DNA of 64,000 nt from Spinellus fusiger. Its lineage: Eukaryota; Mucoromycota; Mucoromycetes; Mucorales; Phycomycetaceae. The stretch is taken from contig JALLLS010000046.1 in the NCBI GenBank assembly GCA_025094145.1, positions 124,001 to 188,000 on the forward strand. The letters are read 5' to 3'. A program made the translations under genes and the position numbers. The notes beneath the pieces are model-generated. The model ran no database searches. It had not been told where the DNA came from and saw nothing but the letters and a program-made list of their open reading frames with translations. Shown here piece after piece: positions 34,741 to 45,914 of this stretch; the stretch's first letter is position 1; each line of letters starts with the position of its first letter.

Positions 34741-36984
34741 ATGCCCTATACAGACCAAACAAGAGAGCCATCACCCGCAGACAGCCACTCAACACTTCTC
34801 TCTTCAAGTATTCGCTGCAGTGAAACAAGTATTAAACCACATCCTCTGGGTCCATCTGCACTGAGGCTCGATGTCTCTCATCATCTGCTCACCACAGAGC
34901 AACAGCACCCTCCCAAACCAAAACGTACTCTGCGACAAAGAGCATTTTATATTATCAGAAAGCGTATGGCTTTTAAGCCACCTGTCAAAAGTGACCCTCG
35001 CCTATATTCTCCTGGAAAGAAACGGTGGATTCTCGCCTGTCTTGCTCTTGGCTCTTCATTAAATGGGTTCTGTTCTACTGTCTATGTAGGTAAAAAAAGA
35101 AAGAAAAAAGAAAAAATCAATAGGATCCAATGGAGTCTATGAGGAAGAGAAATCTCATCTTTTTAATATGTTCATTAGCTTCCAGGTCTTCCTGACATTC
35201 AAAGGGATCTTCATGCAAGTCAAATATCTGTCGCACTTACTACCTCTTTGTTTATTCTCTTTGGTGGTATCGGTGTAAGTTTTCTTCTTTTTCTTTTTTT
35301 CCCCTTTATTATGTATTTGTTGTTTTGTTGATTATGGTTTGACGTGATGATACCTGGAATAACATGACACATTATAACTTATTGCACATTAGCCTATTCT
35401 GTGGGCCTCCATGTCAGATTTTTATCACATCAGACGGTAAGATGACTTGTAGAAGCAATAGGATATTTTGTCATGGCAAAATATTAACATTTTATTCTCT
35501 ATGAATTGGATTGAACTGGATTAGATTTCTTTACCTTTCTTCTCTGTTGATATTTATTGGAGCAACACTAGGATGTGGACTCTCACCTAATGTATGGGTT
35601 TTAGTGGTGCTTCGTTGTGTTCAGTCCGTTGGTACTTCTGGTAAGTAGACCTATGAACTACTGCATGGATTCTTTTCTTGAAGACATGTTCATGACGTAT
35701 TCTAACCTACACTCTTTCTTTCTAGTCACTATGTCTGTTGGTGCTGGTAAGTTTCTTTTCTTTCTTTTCTTTTTGCTATTTCTGTCCATAGCCTGATGAC
35801 AAGGCTATCATCATCTTTAGAGTATACATTACATACATAGTATGATGTTTATCATGTAGACTATGACGTTTTAAATATAATGTTATAATTACTACTATAG
35901 GCACTGTCACTGATTGTTGGGAGATTACTGAGCGTGGTTCAGCCTTCAGTATTCTATTTGTAGGACAATTTCTTGGACCACTGGTGGGTTAGTATTTTAA
36001 ACAGGCTTTTATTTTTTAAACTATTGCTATGCATACATACATACAAACATACATCAATATTTACATATTTACATATTTACATGCATCTATATTTATATAT
36101 TTACATACACTTATATTTACATGCAAAGGCTTACTTACTGCTGCCTTGTTCTATTAACAGGTCCTATTATTGGAGGTGGTATTGTCACTGCACTTGGTTG
36201 GAGAGCTACCTTTTGGTTCTGTGGTGCTTATGGTGTTTTCCTTTTTTCTTTTCTTCTCATCTTCCTACCGGAAACCTACCGTATTGACTCTCATTGGGAC
36301 CATCCACAGAGTACAGAGAAAAAACCTCGGGGTCATGGTCTAGATCCTGCCAGCTCAGCACCAGGCGTCTATCCTGGACCCCATGATATAGAGGCGGGAG
36401 AAAACCAGCTGGGTGGCAGTGAAGAAGAACAGGGTGGTGATGCTCATGGAGAACAAAGAAGAGGCAGCCACCTGCACCACCAGCAACGTAACCATCACCC
36501 TAATGACGGTGATAGTGATAGTGAGGAGGAAGGTGTCTATGTACAAGAGCCACCTCCACAAGGCACAATGAACCCAGTCAAAAGTATTGCTCTCCTTAGG
36601 CATAGGTTTGTTTGGCTTATTGCCTTACAAGTTGGTATTTGTTTTGGTACAATGTTCACCATTGAAACCATTGTACCCGATCTCTATGACAAAGAATATC
36701 ACTTTGAATCATGGCAAACAGGTAAGCGTAGTATTGATGAACTGAGCAGAGTGGAATAAAAAAATAAAAAAAGTGTTTCTAATCCTCCTGTGTCTAGGAT
36801 TGAGTTTTCTGGGTGCTGGTATTGGCAATGTCTTGGGTGCAATAGTCTCAGGAAGACTCTCTGATCTATTTTTAAAAAAAGCACGCGATCAAAGAGGAGG
36901 TCTGTCAGTCAAAGAAGATAGACTTACTCTGAACACATGGTAAACAAACAAACAAACACATTAGACCAACAAGACAACGTGTTC

Positions 36985-37016
<32 letters not shown>

Positions 37017-37494
37017 GGAGTTGACTAATGCCCATGTCCTTTTATCTTAGGCCAGGAGGGTTTATTTGTGTGCCATTGGGTGTCCTTATTTTTGGCTGGT
37101 GCACTCGTTCTTCCATCAGTGTATGGGCCCCTATTGTTGGATTTGGAGTTGTATGTTTTGGCATGAGTCAAGGTAACCCTCTCTCTCTCTCTCTTTCGTC
37201 TCTTTGATGCTGTGTACTAATGTATACTATTTTACAGTCTATTCTGCAGGGTCTGCTTATTTGGTGGATTCTATTCCTGGAAAGGGTGCCTCAGTTACTG
37301 CCTGCTCTAATCTTGTTCGTCTCTTGATGGCCTGTGTATTGAGTTTAGCTGCCAAACCCATCTCCCTCTCTATTGGACCAGGCTATTTGTCTGTTGTCTT
37401 GGCAGGGATCAATGTGATGGGTATGTGCTTCTATCTTCTTGTCAAATTGAAAGGTACATCCTTAAGAAGATCGGCTGGTTATGGCGATATTTGA
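34741..37494 (+). CDS. MFS drug/H+ antiporter, Qdr (DHA1) type
   Basis: Ten exons: 34741-35085, 35179-35274, 35393-35436, 35525-35640, 35726-35746 (21 nt), 35901-35987, 36161-36721, 36798-36939, 37051-37172 and 37238-37494, giving 596 residues. Proteins of this group export drugs or other small molecules across the plasma membrane with proton exchange. Motifs are NGFCSTVYLPGLPDIQRDL in the first helix, PILWASMSDFYHIRR (motif A position), and FLGPLVGPIIGGGIVTALGW (motif C of antiporters), then FWFCGAYGVF and FLPETYR. A long hydrophilic central loop, about residues 290-400, is rich in His, Gly and acids (HLHHQQRNHHPNDG). The N-terminal 90 residues are cytoplasmic and basic. The first donor (TAT|gtaggt) was chosen because it restores the VYLPGLPDI motif. 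Confidence 0.9.
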
Positions 37495-37797
37495 TATGAT
37501 GTTTTCTATCTTACTCTCTTCTGGTCTTTGTATTATTTCTGTATTTTGCACTGTTGCTATTTTATTGTACACTAAAGCTCACTTTCTCATGACATAAAAA
37601 CTATTTCTTATTCATTTTTGCATTGTTTGGAAAATAGAGTTTATTAAAGTGGTATCGCGTTTTATATAGGAACAAATAGTAGACAGACCAATAGGACACA
37701 GGAGAGCTAAAGAGCCAAGTCAGTTTATGAATTCACAGGCCTGTTTTCCTTCTTTCAATAGTTTACCTCGTGATGTTAGAGTGTTGGTTTAGAGTGT

Positions 37798-37974
37798 TTA
37801 TTTCTTGCATTTGCAATCAGTGCAGGAACAAGTAGCACAGGCACAGGCGCTAGCACCACCACAGCAAGAACTATAGTTGGATAGAATCAGTCAATACAGT
37901 GTTCTGTGTAAAGAGAGGCTATTCAATAGACAAAAAAAAACTTACCCGTTGCATTTTCCGTCGTTGTTTTGCAT
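37798..37974 (-). CDS. Metallothionein, 33 residues, 9 cysteines
   Basis: Two minus-strand exons, 37946-37974 and 37798-37870, separated by a 75-nt intron. The product starts MQNNDGKCNGSCCGG, continues ASACACATCSCTDCKCKK, and has nine Cys in KC, SCC, CAC, CSC and CKC clusters. Metallothioneins of this type chelate Cu(I), Zn or Cd in the cytosol and are usually metal-induced. It is far too short for ordinary gene finding. A TATA box lies 70 bp upstream, and a three-copy tandem repeat lies about 360 bp upstream. The gene is convergent with the MFS transporter, 303 bp away. Confidence 0.88.
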
Positions 37975-38043
37975 AGTGAAGAAGAGAAGAGAGAAGACTG
38001 TTGGGTAAGGAGAAAAACAAAAAGTTCTGATCATTTAGGTATG

Positions 38044-38051
38044 TATTTATA
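38044..38051 (-). promoter_or_regulatory. TATA box of the metallothionein gene
   Basis: TATAAATA on the minus strand, 70 bp upstream of the ATG, followed by a CT-rich leader. Confidence 0.6.
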
Positions 38052-38332
38052 CGTAAAATTAAAGTAGATGACCAAGTGTAGGACAAACATTAGTGTTTGG
38101 TTTCAAGTACACAGACCCGGGGATTCCCTATCCTTCTCTTTGTAGCATTATGTTTGCTCCATCTTACATTTTCTTACATTTCTACAAGCATAATGGTTGT
38201 ATTGAACACCTCCAGAATAAATACTATCTTTGAATAAATACTCACTTTTACTGATTCTACTGGAATATTGGATGTAAAGACATTGGGAGGCCAGCCATAA
38301 TATTAAAATACTTCTGTCTGGGGCGTATTTCT

Positions 38333-38452
38333 GAGTGTAGAATATCAGCACAAAATGCTCATCTATTATATTTCTGAGTGTAGAATGCCAGCACAAAATG
38401 CTCGCTTCTTGTGTTTTCCGTGTGTGGAATATTAGCACAAAATGCTCACTTA
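38333..38452. repeat. Three-copy tandem repeat of about 43 bp
   Basis: The units share gagtgtagaat, two or three variable bases, then cagcacaaaatgctc. The third copy is the most diverged (gtgtgtggaatattagcac). The cores begin at about 38333, 38376 and 38420. It lies about 360-480 bp upstream of the metallothionein start. Confidence 0.7.
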
Positions 38453-38482
38453 CTCCACCCTTTGTCTCCTCTACCTTGAACA

Positions 38483-38660
38483 TTTTACCTGGTACAGTAC
38501 AAAGTATTTCTTATTTTAGGTGTTGGTGCTATTCTTGCATTGGGCATATTAGCCACCCTATTAGATCTTCTGAAAAAAGAGATAAACATATAACTACTTT
38601 AAATATACAAGTGGAAAAATAAATAAATACATAGAAATGAAAAACATTTTGCCTGGTACA
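38483..38660 (+). repeat. Dispersed repeat, copy 1
   Basis: The segment from the tggtacagtacaaagtattt box through ggtgttggtgctattcttgc, gccaccctattagatct and the A-rich tail gtggaaaaataaataaatac is repeated with substitutions at 44452-44600 in the same orientation. In one frame it reads LGVGAILALGILATLLDLL, but it has no start. It may be the 3' part of a retroelement. Confidence 0.6.
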
Positions 38661-40291
38661 GTGCATATAGTACTAAGTGGCGGATTTCAGAAGGTATGTC
38701 GATATTTTAAATATCCATCGTATTAAAATAAAATTAAAATTGCGGTCCTTAAAAAACCCAAATAGTAGATTATTGTAGTTTGGTGTTTCATATTCTACAC
38801 ACCAGGAGATTTTTCTGGCTTTTAGGCGGGGATATCTCCTTCCTTTTACGTATATTTTTTTTTGCTTTCTATGAGACTGTATTTAAAATCAAAAGGTTTG
38901 TGTATCCAAATTATTATTTCCTTTTGTGGAATACATCAATATCAAATTGTATTATCAATAGAATATATTGTTTATGAATATAATTATTGGTGGATAAAAT
39001 TGTTTATTGTAATAATATAGATAATACTATATTATGACTATGGCTAATGCCCAAGTGCATTCCCTCATAGCAATAGAATCCACAACCTAAAAGCTTTGTG
39101 CTTTATCCTTGGGAGATAGATAACCATGCTCAGGAGTATACTCTAGAGACTCTAGACAGTATAGATGACCACCTGAGACTGACTTGAAAGGAATCTTTAC
39201 TTGCCTAATAACAATACAATGAGTGTCTTGTGCATTAGAATAAGCCATAGCCCAGATGAAGACACTGCTTACCTTTTTATCACTAGAATAGTCCTTGGTA
39301 GTGTCTATCACCTTCTATTGTTTCTCTTTGTTAATAATGGCACATTACCTTGCTCAGTTATGCTCATATTGAAGAGTAATTGATTGTTATACTGTGGGCT
39401 TAAGGATAACAAACTATGTTAAACATTAAATGCAGTGATTGAGTTGTAATGTCAGGTTTTCTTCTTCCCTTTATCCAACTTTATAGTGTTTAATTACACA
39501 GTCCATAGTCAATGCTAAGACAGGCAGACAGTGAAAAGGCTCTTTTCAAACACATTAGCCAACCAAAGAAATAATATGATTTCATTGTTCATGTATTTCC
39601 TTTTATATCCCAAAAATGTTCTGTTGCTATGGGACAAAAGACATAAGACCTCGTAAGGCTGATTACTCACACAGAAATTGACAGAAAAGAGAAGGATATG
39701 AGGTGACAGAAGGCAAACTAGTGGTTGGAATAATGATGGCACCCTATGGGAATACAGAAAGAAAGAAAAAATCGAGAACAAGAAACAGTCAGCTGCCCAA
39801 GTCCTTAAAGCTTATCTTGTGTATACTCTAGGAAGCTATTTGGATTAAAGTCTATTTTATTAAAGATATAGACAACTACACTTTTTATACTAGTTTGCTA
39901 TTTCTTTTTCTTTTTTCACTACCAATTTCTCTAATTTGCTATTCTCAAGCAATAGATATGGTCTTCATAGAACATCCAAGCAGACTGGGAAGGGTAACTG
40001 TCCTGTCCTATAGTGTGTATAATCTTGGTCCTGTATTTCAAGGCCATAGAATTCTAGAAAGTGATTTTATTGTAAAAAAAAGGTTTCTCTTTTCCCTTGA
40101 AACACACACAGGATAAGAGGAGGGAGTTCATCTATGAATTTACTGAGATTTTATTATCGTATAGCTTTGATCCCTATAGCTTAAAAAGATATATATATAT
40201 ATATAGGTAGCCTCAAGATCTATACTATGTAACTTTGTAAAATATATCTTTTATTCTGTAATAAAGAGTACTGAGGTTATCAACAGGACCA

Positions 40292-40618
40292 CTAGAAAGA
40301 TAAATATATAGATATTTGGTCTCTATCAGGGACATAACACACAATTTGAGCACAATGGGTAACTAGGCAACTGTTTTTAAGCAGTTCTTTTCTTTCTAAA
40401 ATGTTGTTGTAGTCTGCATTGCTTTGGTGGTTCTGATTAAGCAAGTGACTTGTGAAATTTTGTTTTGTTCTCTTCTGCTCGAATATAAATACTCGCCAAA
40501 CACACTGTCTGTTGTTCTTCATAACTTCTATCCTTTTTAACTTGTTTGCCTTTGTCTGGCATATAAACCAACAGTTGTAATCTGGTGAGTGTTTGTGTAT
40601 GTTTATTATGTCTGACAT
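40292..40618 (-). CDS. Conserved 108-residue frame inside the Fanzor-bearing element, unknown
   Basis: An intact frame beginning MSDIINIHKHSPDYNCWF and containing KNNRQCVWRVFIFEQKRTKQ. The same frame is open in copy B (56815-57141) and to the window edge in copy E (63694 on), with a few amino-acid differences. It is antisense to the Fanzor-like module and lies beside it. No family is recognised. It could be a real accessory gene or the reverse strand of a conserved upstream region. Confidence 0.3.
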   Translation of the reverse strand: MSDIINIHKHSPDYNCWFICQTKANKLKRIEVMKNNRQCVWRVFIFEQKRTKQNFTSHLLNQNHQSNADYNNILERKELLKNSCLVTHCAQIVCYVPDRDQISIYLSF

Positions 40619-40776
40619 GTTATTCAGTTTCTATTGTATATTCTTTTATTTTAATAAACCCAGTGAACCAGTTACAAAGGCAAAGGCAAGAAGGTGCCAG
40701 TGCAAGGGTAATACGACACACACATAGAGAGTGCATTAATACATCTCAAACTAATTATTTTTACTCTTTTATTAGT

Positions 40777-41311
40777 GAAAAGGGGTATTGGCACCTAAGA
40801 ATATTGGAGTATAACCCTACCAAGCTGCCTGTAATTGATTATGGCACAGGAATAAAGGTAAAAGATGCTGCCAAATTTAAAGGCCATCGTGTTGGTTTGA
40901 CTAAAGTTTTATATCAAACATTGAAAAAGAGACAAAAGGGTGGAGATCTTATGGTTGATGTCGATGAGTTCCTTACATAAAGGGTAAGGATGATTGATTT
41001 CTCACCCAATATGAAAAGCTCTTCTAACAGTTACTCTTATTTTTATTCTCAAGATCTGCCACACTTGTAGCACAAATAACCTCACCAAAGTATTAGTAAA
41101 TTTCAACACTATCCACGCTTGCCAAAGTTGTGGAATTGTTTGGAACAGAGATGTGAATATATCAAAGAATATCTATACAATTGCAGAAGAGGGATTAAAA
41201 GGGTCGCCACCGACCAGTTCCTTTCTGTTGAGAAGAATAGATATTTGTATTCATATTATATATCACCACATCGAAGGTGGTTTTCTCCAGGATTCAGATA
41301 TTTACAGGTAA
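40777..41311 (+). pseudogene. Fanzor/TnpB-like RNA-guided nuclease, C-terminal fragment (copy A)
   Basis: Two exons can be read, 40777-40983 and 41054-41311. The first gives KGYWHLRILEYN, LPVIDYGTGIKVKD, KGHRVGLTKVLYQTL and then VDVDEFLT followed by a stop codon where the family has TS. After the intron come ICHTCSTNN (first CxxC), CQSCGIVWNRDVN (second CxxC plus the RuvC-III aspartate) and SKNIYTIA. The order of DE[FY].TS, zinc ribbon and NRD.N is diagnostic of TnpB/Fanzor proteins. The RuvC-I aspartate region and N terminus were not found, so this is a remnant with at least one nonsense codon. After WNRDVN a 1-nt insertion relative to copy B alters the C terminus. Confidence 0.8.
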
Positions 41312-41446
41312 ATCTACATAGTAATCTTTATTTAAAAACTAACATGAATACATAATTTATTTTTGCTCCTCAAATCGATTTGTTATTTTTAAACAATTGT
41401 ATTTCGACTATTTCCTTTCATATCCTAAAGATCTCCTGGTGTGTAG

Positions 41447-42163
41447 TAACAGTTGTTTCCTAAATGCATGAACATAATTCGACTTCAGATATCATATCAT
41501 TAGGGTTGACTATATTTCTTATATCCTAAAAAAAAAAACGAGAAAATAGCAGTTAACAAATCGTAAAAAACAGCTACACAATCAATGGTCTTGGATGAAG
41601 CATCTATGATAAGCTGTAGTGTATTTAATACAGTTGATAGATTTTTTAGAGATAGTATAAAAGTGCAACAGCCTGTATTAGTATGTGTACCTTTTAGTGA
41701 TGATATCTGCCAAGCTATTCTATCTGTGGTAGTCATTAGAGTAGAGTACAAGCATAAATGAATGACAAATAAGTTGAATAAAAGAGCAGAGTAAACCATA
41801 CGTTAACTAACAAAATACTTTTGAACCTAAGCAACCATTAACGACACTATCACCAACAAATAATAAATAGTATATGAAACTTCAATCTTGTTAAAAACTA
41901 TTTATTTTTTCATTATTATTATTGTGTTTCTATCTATTTCTCTGAACTAAAAATTCTAAATAGTCAGTAAGATATAAATAAAGAAGATATAATATGATTG
42001 TAGAGACAATATAAGATTCTTATATAATTTTATAGAAGACTGGTGAGAATCCTATAACAATTTCTTCGTGTGACAATTCTGCTAGAATAATGACAATCAA
42101 AACATCCTTAAATGATACTAGCTAGAGATAAGATTATCTACCTGTTTTGCAAGATTTGGTCTA
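41447..42163. other. Gene-free flank of copy A
   Basis: AT-rich DNA between copy A and a Tc1 element. A 99-codon minus-strand frame at 41500-41799 has no recognised features. Confidence 0.35.
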
Positions 42164-43543
42164 CAGTCACACAACATTAGAAAGTATACGACCCCCTAAT
42201 TTATACATTTTTAAACATTATTCCTCTTCTTCTTTTTACCAGAGAATCACATTTCATTAAATAATTTCAAATGTCAAACGCAGAATCCTCAACTAAAAAT
42301 TCTAGAGTCTACAATAAGCTTAAAGAAAGAGAGTACTGGGGTGTTTATTGGCTTAAAAAAGAAAAACACTTCATGGGTAGTATTTCAAAGATCGTTGGCA
42401 TTAGCAACTCTACTGTCCAGAATATTATTAGTAGAATCAAGACCACTGGTACACCTCTATCAAAACCTAGTTCTGGTGCACCAAATAAACTTAACGAGAG
42501 AGACCTCAGATGACTTGAGGCCATTCTAAGAGGCAACCCATTTGTCTCCTATAACTACATAAATTTTGAACTTAAGGCACGTGAGATAATCATCTGTAGA
42601 GCAATATTAATCAGATATATACATCAGATTGGGTTTGGTTCCTACTTCACAGCACACAAGCCAATGTTGTTTGAAGAAAACATGAAGAAGAAGGCTTCAT
42701 TGGGCGAAGGAACGGGTCAATTGGACTCCTGAGGACTGGAGACGCGTTGTATGGTCTGATGAGTCATGGTTTGAAGTAGAGAGTTACCAGGGAGAAGCCA
42801 TAGTGATTCGAAAGATCGGAGAAAGATATAAGGCTACTCATAGTGTGACTACAACCAAATGAGGGGAAAGGTAGCATAATGATCTGGAGATGTTTCTGGT
42901 CTGGTGGATTTGGGCCTTTGGTCTTTATTGATGGCACTGTAAATCAGAACGTATATGTCAATATTTTGGCTGGTGAGTTCCATCCTTGGTTCATGGAATT
43001 AAATCAGAAAGAGAACAATGAGTTTTTTTTTACAATAAAGTGGTGCTAGTTGTCATATTGGGCTTACACCAGATGGTGGAAAGAGACACATCAAATTAGG
43101 AGCTTTAATTACTGGTCCACACAAAGTCCTGACTTAAACCCAATTGAACACGTCTAGTGGACCTTGGAAAAACAAATTGAAGAAAGAAGGGTATCTATTA
43201 CCAAATTTTGAAATATTGAAGGCTCTACTTTCAGAAGAATAAGAGAAAGTTGGTGTTGAACTTGCACAACAATAAATTCAAAGTATGATAGATAGATACC
43301 AGGCTGTAATTTATGCCAAAGCAGGCCATACAAAGTATTAAATAGAACGATATATATTAATATATTAATATAGAACATATACTAAACTAACTTTGTGTTG
43401 AATTTGAGGTCATTGGTATCTGTTTTGAGGTCGTAGCCATTTCATGCATAAAGCATGTTTTTTCTCAAGATTTCAAAAAAAAAAGAAAAAGAAAAAAGAA
43501 AAAAGAAAAAGAAAATCGTATAATTTCTAATTTTTTGTGACTG
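42164..43543 (+). mobile_element. Tc1/mariner element (cagtcacacaacatt ends), decayed
   Basis: Left end cagtcacacaacattagaaagtatacg after a TA; the right end is its decayed mirror ending gtgactg before TA at 43544. The transposase relic starts at 42271 (MSNAESSTKNSRVYNKL, then a helix-turn-helix reading SKIVGISNSTVQNIISRI) and breaks at 42513. The rest is scattered over several frames (first-Asp region near 42750-42780). It is a close relative of the better copy at 58619-59958. Confidence 0.88.
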
Positions 43544-43545
43544 TA

Positions 43546-44451
43546 TATGTGATTCCCTATGGAGAGAACACTAGATGAATACTGTATAAAGAAATAATAA
43601 CAATTGTAGTATATAATTACTCACTATAGACCGCCATGGAATTCGTACCACTTGCATTGCTTAAGCTTTTACAGTTTACCATTGAATTTTAATCTCAGTG
43701 ATCACTCAATTTTGATGAGTACTTTATCATTAAAATAATAAGTCTAATCGACTCGAGATAGAAGATAAAGAAATATAGAGTAAATGTTAGCTCTATCCAA
43801 TCAAATGAAAAAATATACTATAGACAGTGAAACTATCAAAATCCTATGTGACCCCTCTGATATATTTATAAAGGTAAGAGAGCTAAAAAAAAAAGAATTT
43901 TACAGTTTTAGTTACTTTTTTATAGTTAAATTCATAAAGGGACTTATTTGACTTCACTCTAAAAACCACTTCTTGATCAATCTTTTGTACTCCAGATGAC
44001 TGTTAAATGCATGATTATAACAGAGAATTTATTTAATGCAAAAATAAAAAATAAGTCATTTGGCGTAGTTTTCTTTATACAGTATTTAAAAGATGAGAAA
44101 ACTTCTATAATGAGGATATATGTGTGGTATAGTGTAGCAAGCAGAGAGGATTTGTTATACTATTGATTTAGAAGGAGATTTCAAGTATATAATCGGAGTA
44201 CTACTAGCAATTACCTACAGAATGTTGGTTATTATCAGTGGCATTGTGATTTTTATGGTTTCTCTTTCTAATTAATACCATTTCCATATTTAGTTATCCT
44301 TTTTTCTGTTTATTATTATTTAAACTTATATTCTCATATCAAAACATGAATAGAGTACGTTATTGATATAAAGACGTAGTATGTGATGACAATAGAAAGT
44401 CGGCGTAAAAATTGTCTGCATTAATGCAAGACTACAGCCAACCTACCCATT
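43546..44451. other. Gene-free AT-rich region
   Basis: No gene or repeat structure is evident apart from poly-A/T runs. Confidence 0.4.
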
Positions 44452-44600
44452 CTACAGTTCAAAGTATTTTATTATTTTTGGGTGTTGGTTGCTATTCGCA
44501 CATTAGACATGTTAGCCACTCTAGGAGAACTTTTTAACAATTAAGATATACATATAAACACTTCAAATACAAAAGTGGAAAAAAATAAATGCAAAGAGGA
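44452..44600 (+). repeat. Dispersed repeat, copy 2
   Basis: Diverged copy of 38483-38660: cagttcaaagtattttatta, ggtgttggttgctattcgca, ttagccactctaggagaac, ending in the same A-rich tail. It lies just outside the 3' side of the ORF1-like pseudogene. Confidence 0.55.
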
Positions 44601-44817
44601 AGGAAACAAAAAGACAAGAGAATATAAAACCTCACATGAGGAAAAAAAATGGAGAAATATGAGAAATGAGAGAAAATAACAATGCAGACATAGACATTAG
44701 TTTGAGCCTAATCCCACAAGCTTCTCAACAGACCAAAGATTGGTCCATTTATAAGTCTTGCTGGGTATGTTGATTGTCTCCCTCGACTCCTTCCATGGCT
44801 GAGTCAGACCCAAATGC

Positions 44818-45907
44818 CTAGAGGGCTTCTTTTTTAAGGGTGGAGGGAGGGCTAGTGGCTGTAGCCTTGGCCTTGAGGTCTTCCAGGAGCTTCTCAAAGG
44901 CAATGGTGGATAGACGGGGCGTGGCAATGCTTGAGCCAAAGTGGCGAGCAATTCTGTACCTTAAATGAGTGGGGGCACGAAGATAAGTGTTGGACACTCT
45001 TTGCTCAAAGAGTTCTTGGGCCATTACAGCCTTGGTGCTATCTGACTCCTGCTGGAGCTTAGGGTCTGCAATCACCGTTGCAGCTACTGGATCAAAGCTT
45101 GCCTGTGGCTTGATCTTTGATTTCTCGAGTTTCTCCTCGATTTCTTGCTTGAACCTACCGTGTACAAGCAGTGCAATTGTGTCTCTTGTAGGGAAGTGGA
45201 TGTCTATGATCTGTGACTGTTGGATCTTCAGTGATCCCAACATCTTGCGGATCTGGCCGTACTTGAAGTAGCGGTGACAAGGGACATACACAAAGTCGTA
45301 TACTGAGGGCCCATTAGGCTCTTGTAAGGCCCGAACTGTTTGTGCTCTAAGCACTGCTCTGGCCTTTGCTGTCTTCTTTGGTGGGGAGGCATTCTTTTTA
45401 GCCATGTTGGCATAAGTGGTAGTAGCCTTTTCTATGGCAGCCGTGGGTTTCACTGTGGGGATGGGGGTGGAAGTAGGGGCGGGAGGTGATTTGGGTGCAT
45501 TTTCTGCACTCTTGGTATTGATCTGAGCCTGGAGAGATGTAATAAGGTCATCTTTGACCTTGACTTGTGCTTCCAATTCCTGCATGCGGAGTCCGATTGT
45601 TGCCATTTGTCTGAATATCTGACAGAAATGCCATCATCTGCTGGGTGAAGGTATCAGGCCTTTCTACCTCAGTCATTTGATACTCGTAAGTCTTTGCACG
45701 AGTGCGCTTGGTAAGTAGTCTGGGTTTTCTGCTGTCTGAGTTAAGAATGATGGTGGCAGTGGTGGCCTCAGACACAGAAGGTCTGACAGGTGCTGTTACA
45801 TGAGGTTGCTTAATGGTTGGTGGTTGGACAGGATACGTAGTTGGTGTATCCACTCTGTACTGTGTACTATGTGGGTGGATCCCTACCCATTTTACATTGG
45901 CTTTCAA
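44818..45907 (-). pseudogene. LINE-type ORF1-like protein in two overlapping frames
   Basis: Two minus-strand frames, 45548-45907 and 44818-45606, overlap by 59 bp. The upstream part is Pro/Thr/Val rich and ends with FTQQMMAFLSDIQ. The downstream part opens with a coiled-coil heptad stretch (MQELEAQVKVKDDLITSLQA), then a Lys/Ala/Pro linker with TYANMAKKNASPPKK, and a globular C-terminal region (YVPCHRYFKYGQIRKMLGSL). This layout resembles ORF1 of Mucorales non-LTR retrotransposons. No reverse transcriptase follows, so it is a truncated element. The frame change near 45600 is either a frameshift mutation or programmed; a single mutation is simpler. Confidence 0.6.
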
Positions 45908-45914
45908 TAAAACA

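Larger units (their letters stand above)
38795..41446 (+). mobile_element. Copy A: element with 16-bp terminal inverted repeats carrying a Fanzor/TnpB-like module
   Basis: The left end ctacacaccaggagat and the right end atctcctggtgtgtag are perfect 16-bp inverted repeats. No clear target-site duplication is seen: the left flank ends catatt and the right begins taacag. The 2.65-kb element is repeated in inverted orientation as copy B and partly as C, D and E. The left third encodes a short frame found in four copies (SPDEDTAYLFITR in copy A). The middle has a second conserved plus-strand frame (VLSYSVYNLGPVFQGHRI, 39895-40116) and a 108-codon minus-strand frame (40292-40618). The right third holds the Fanzor-like module. 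No IS607-type serine recombinase or other transposase was recognised inside. Confidence 0.75.
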
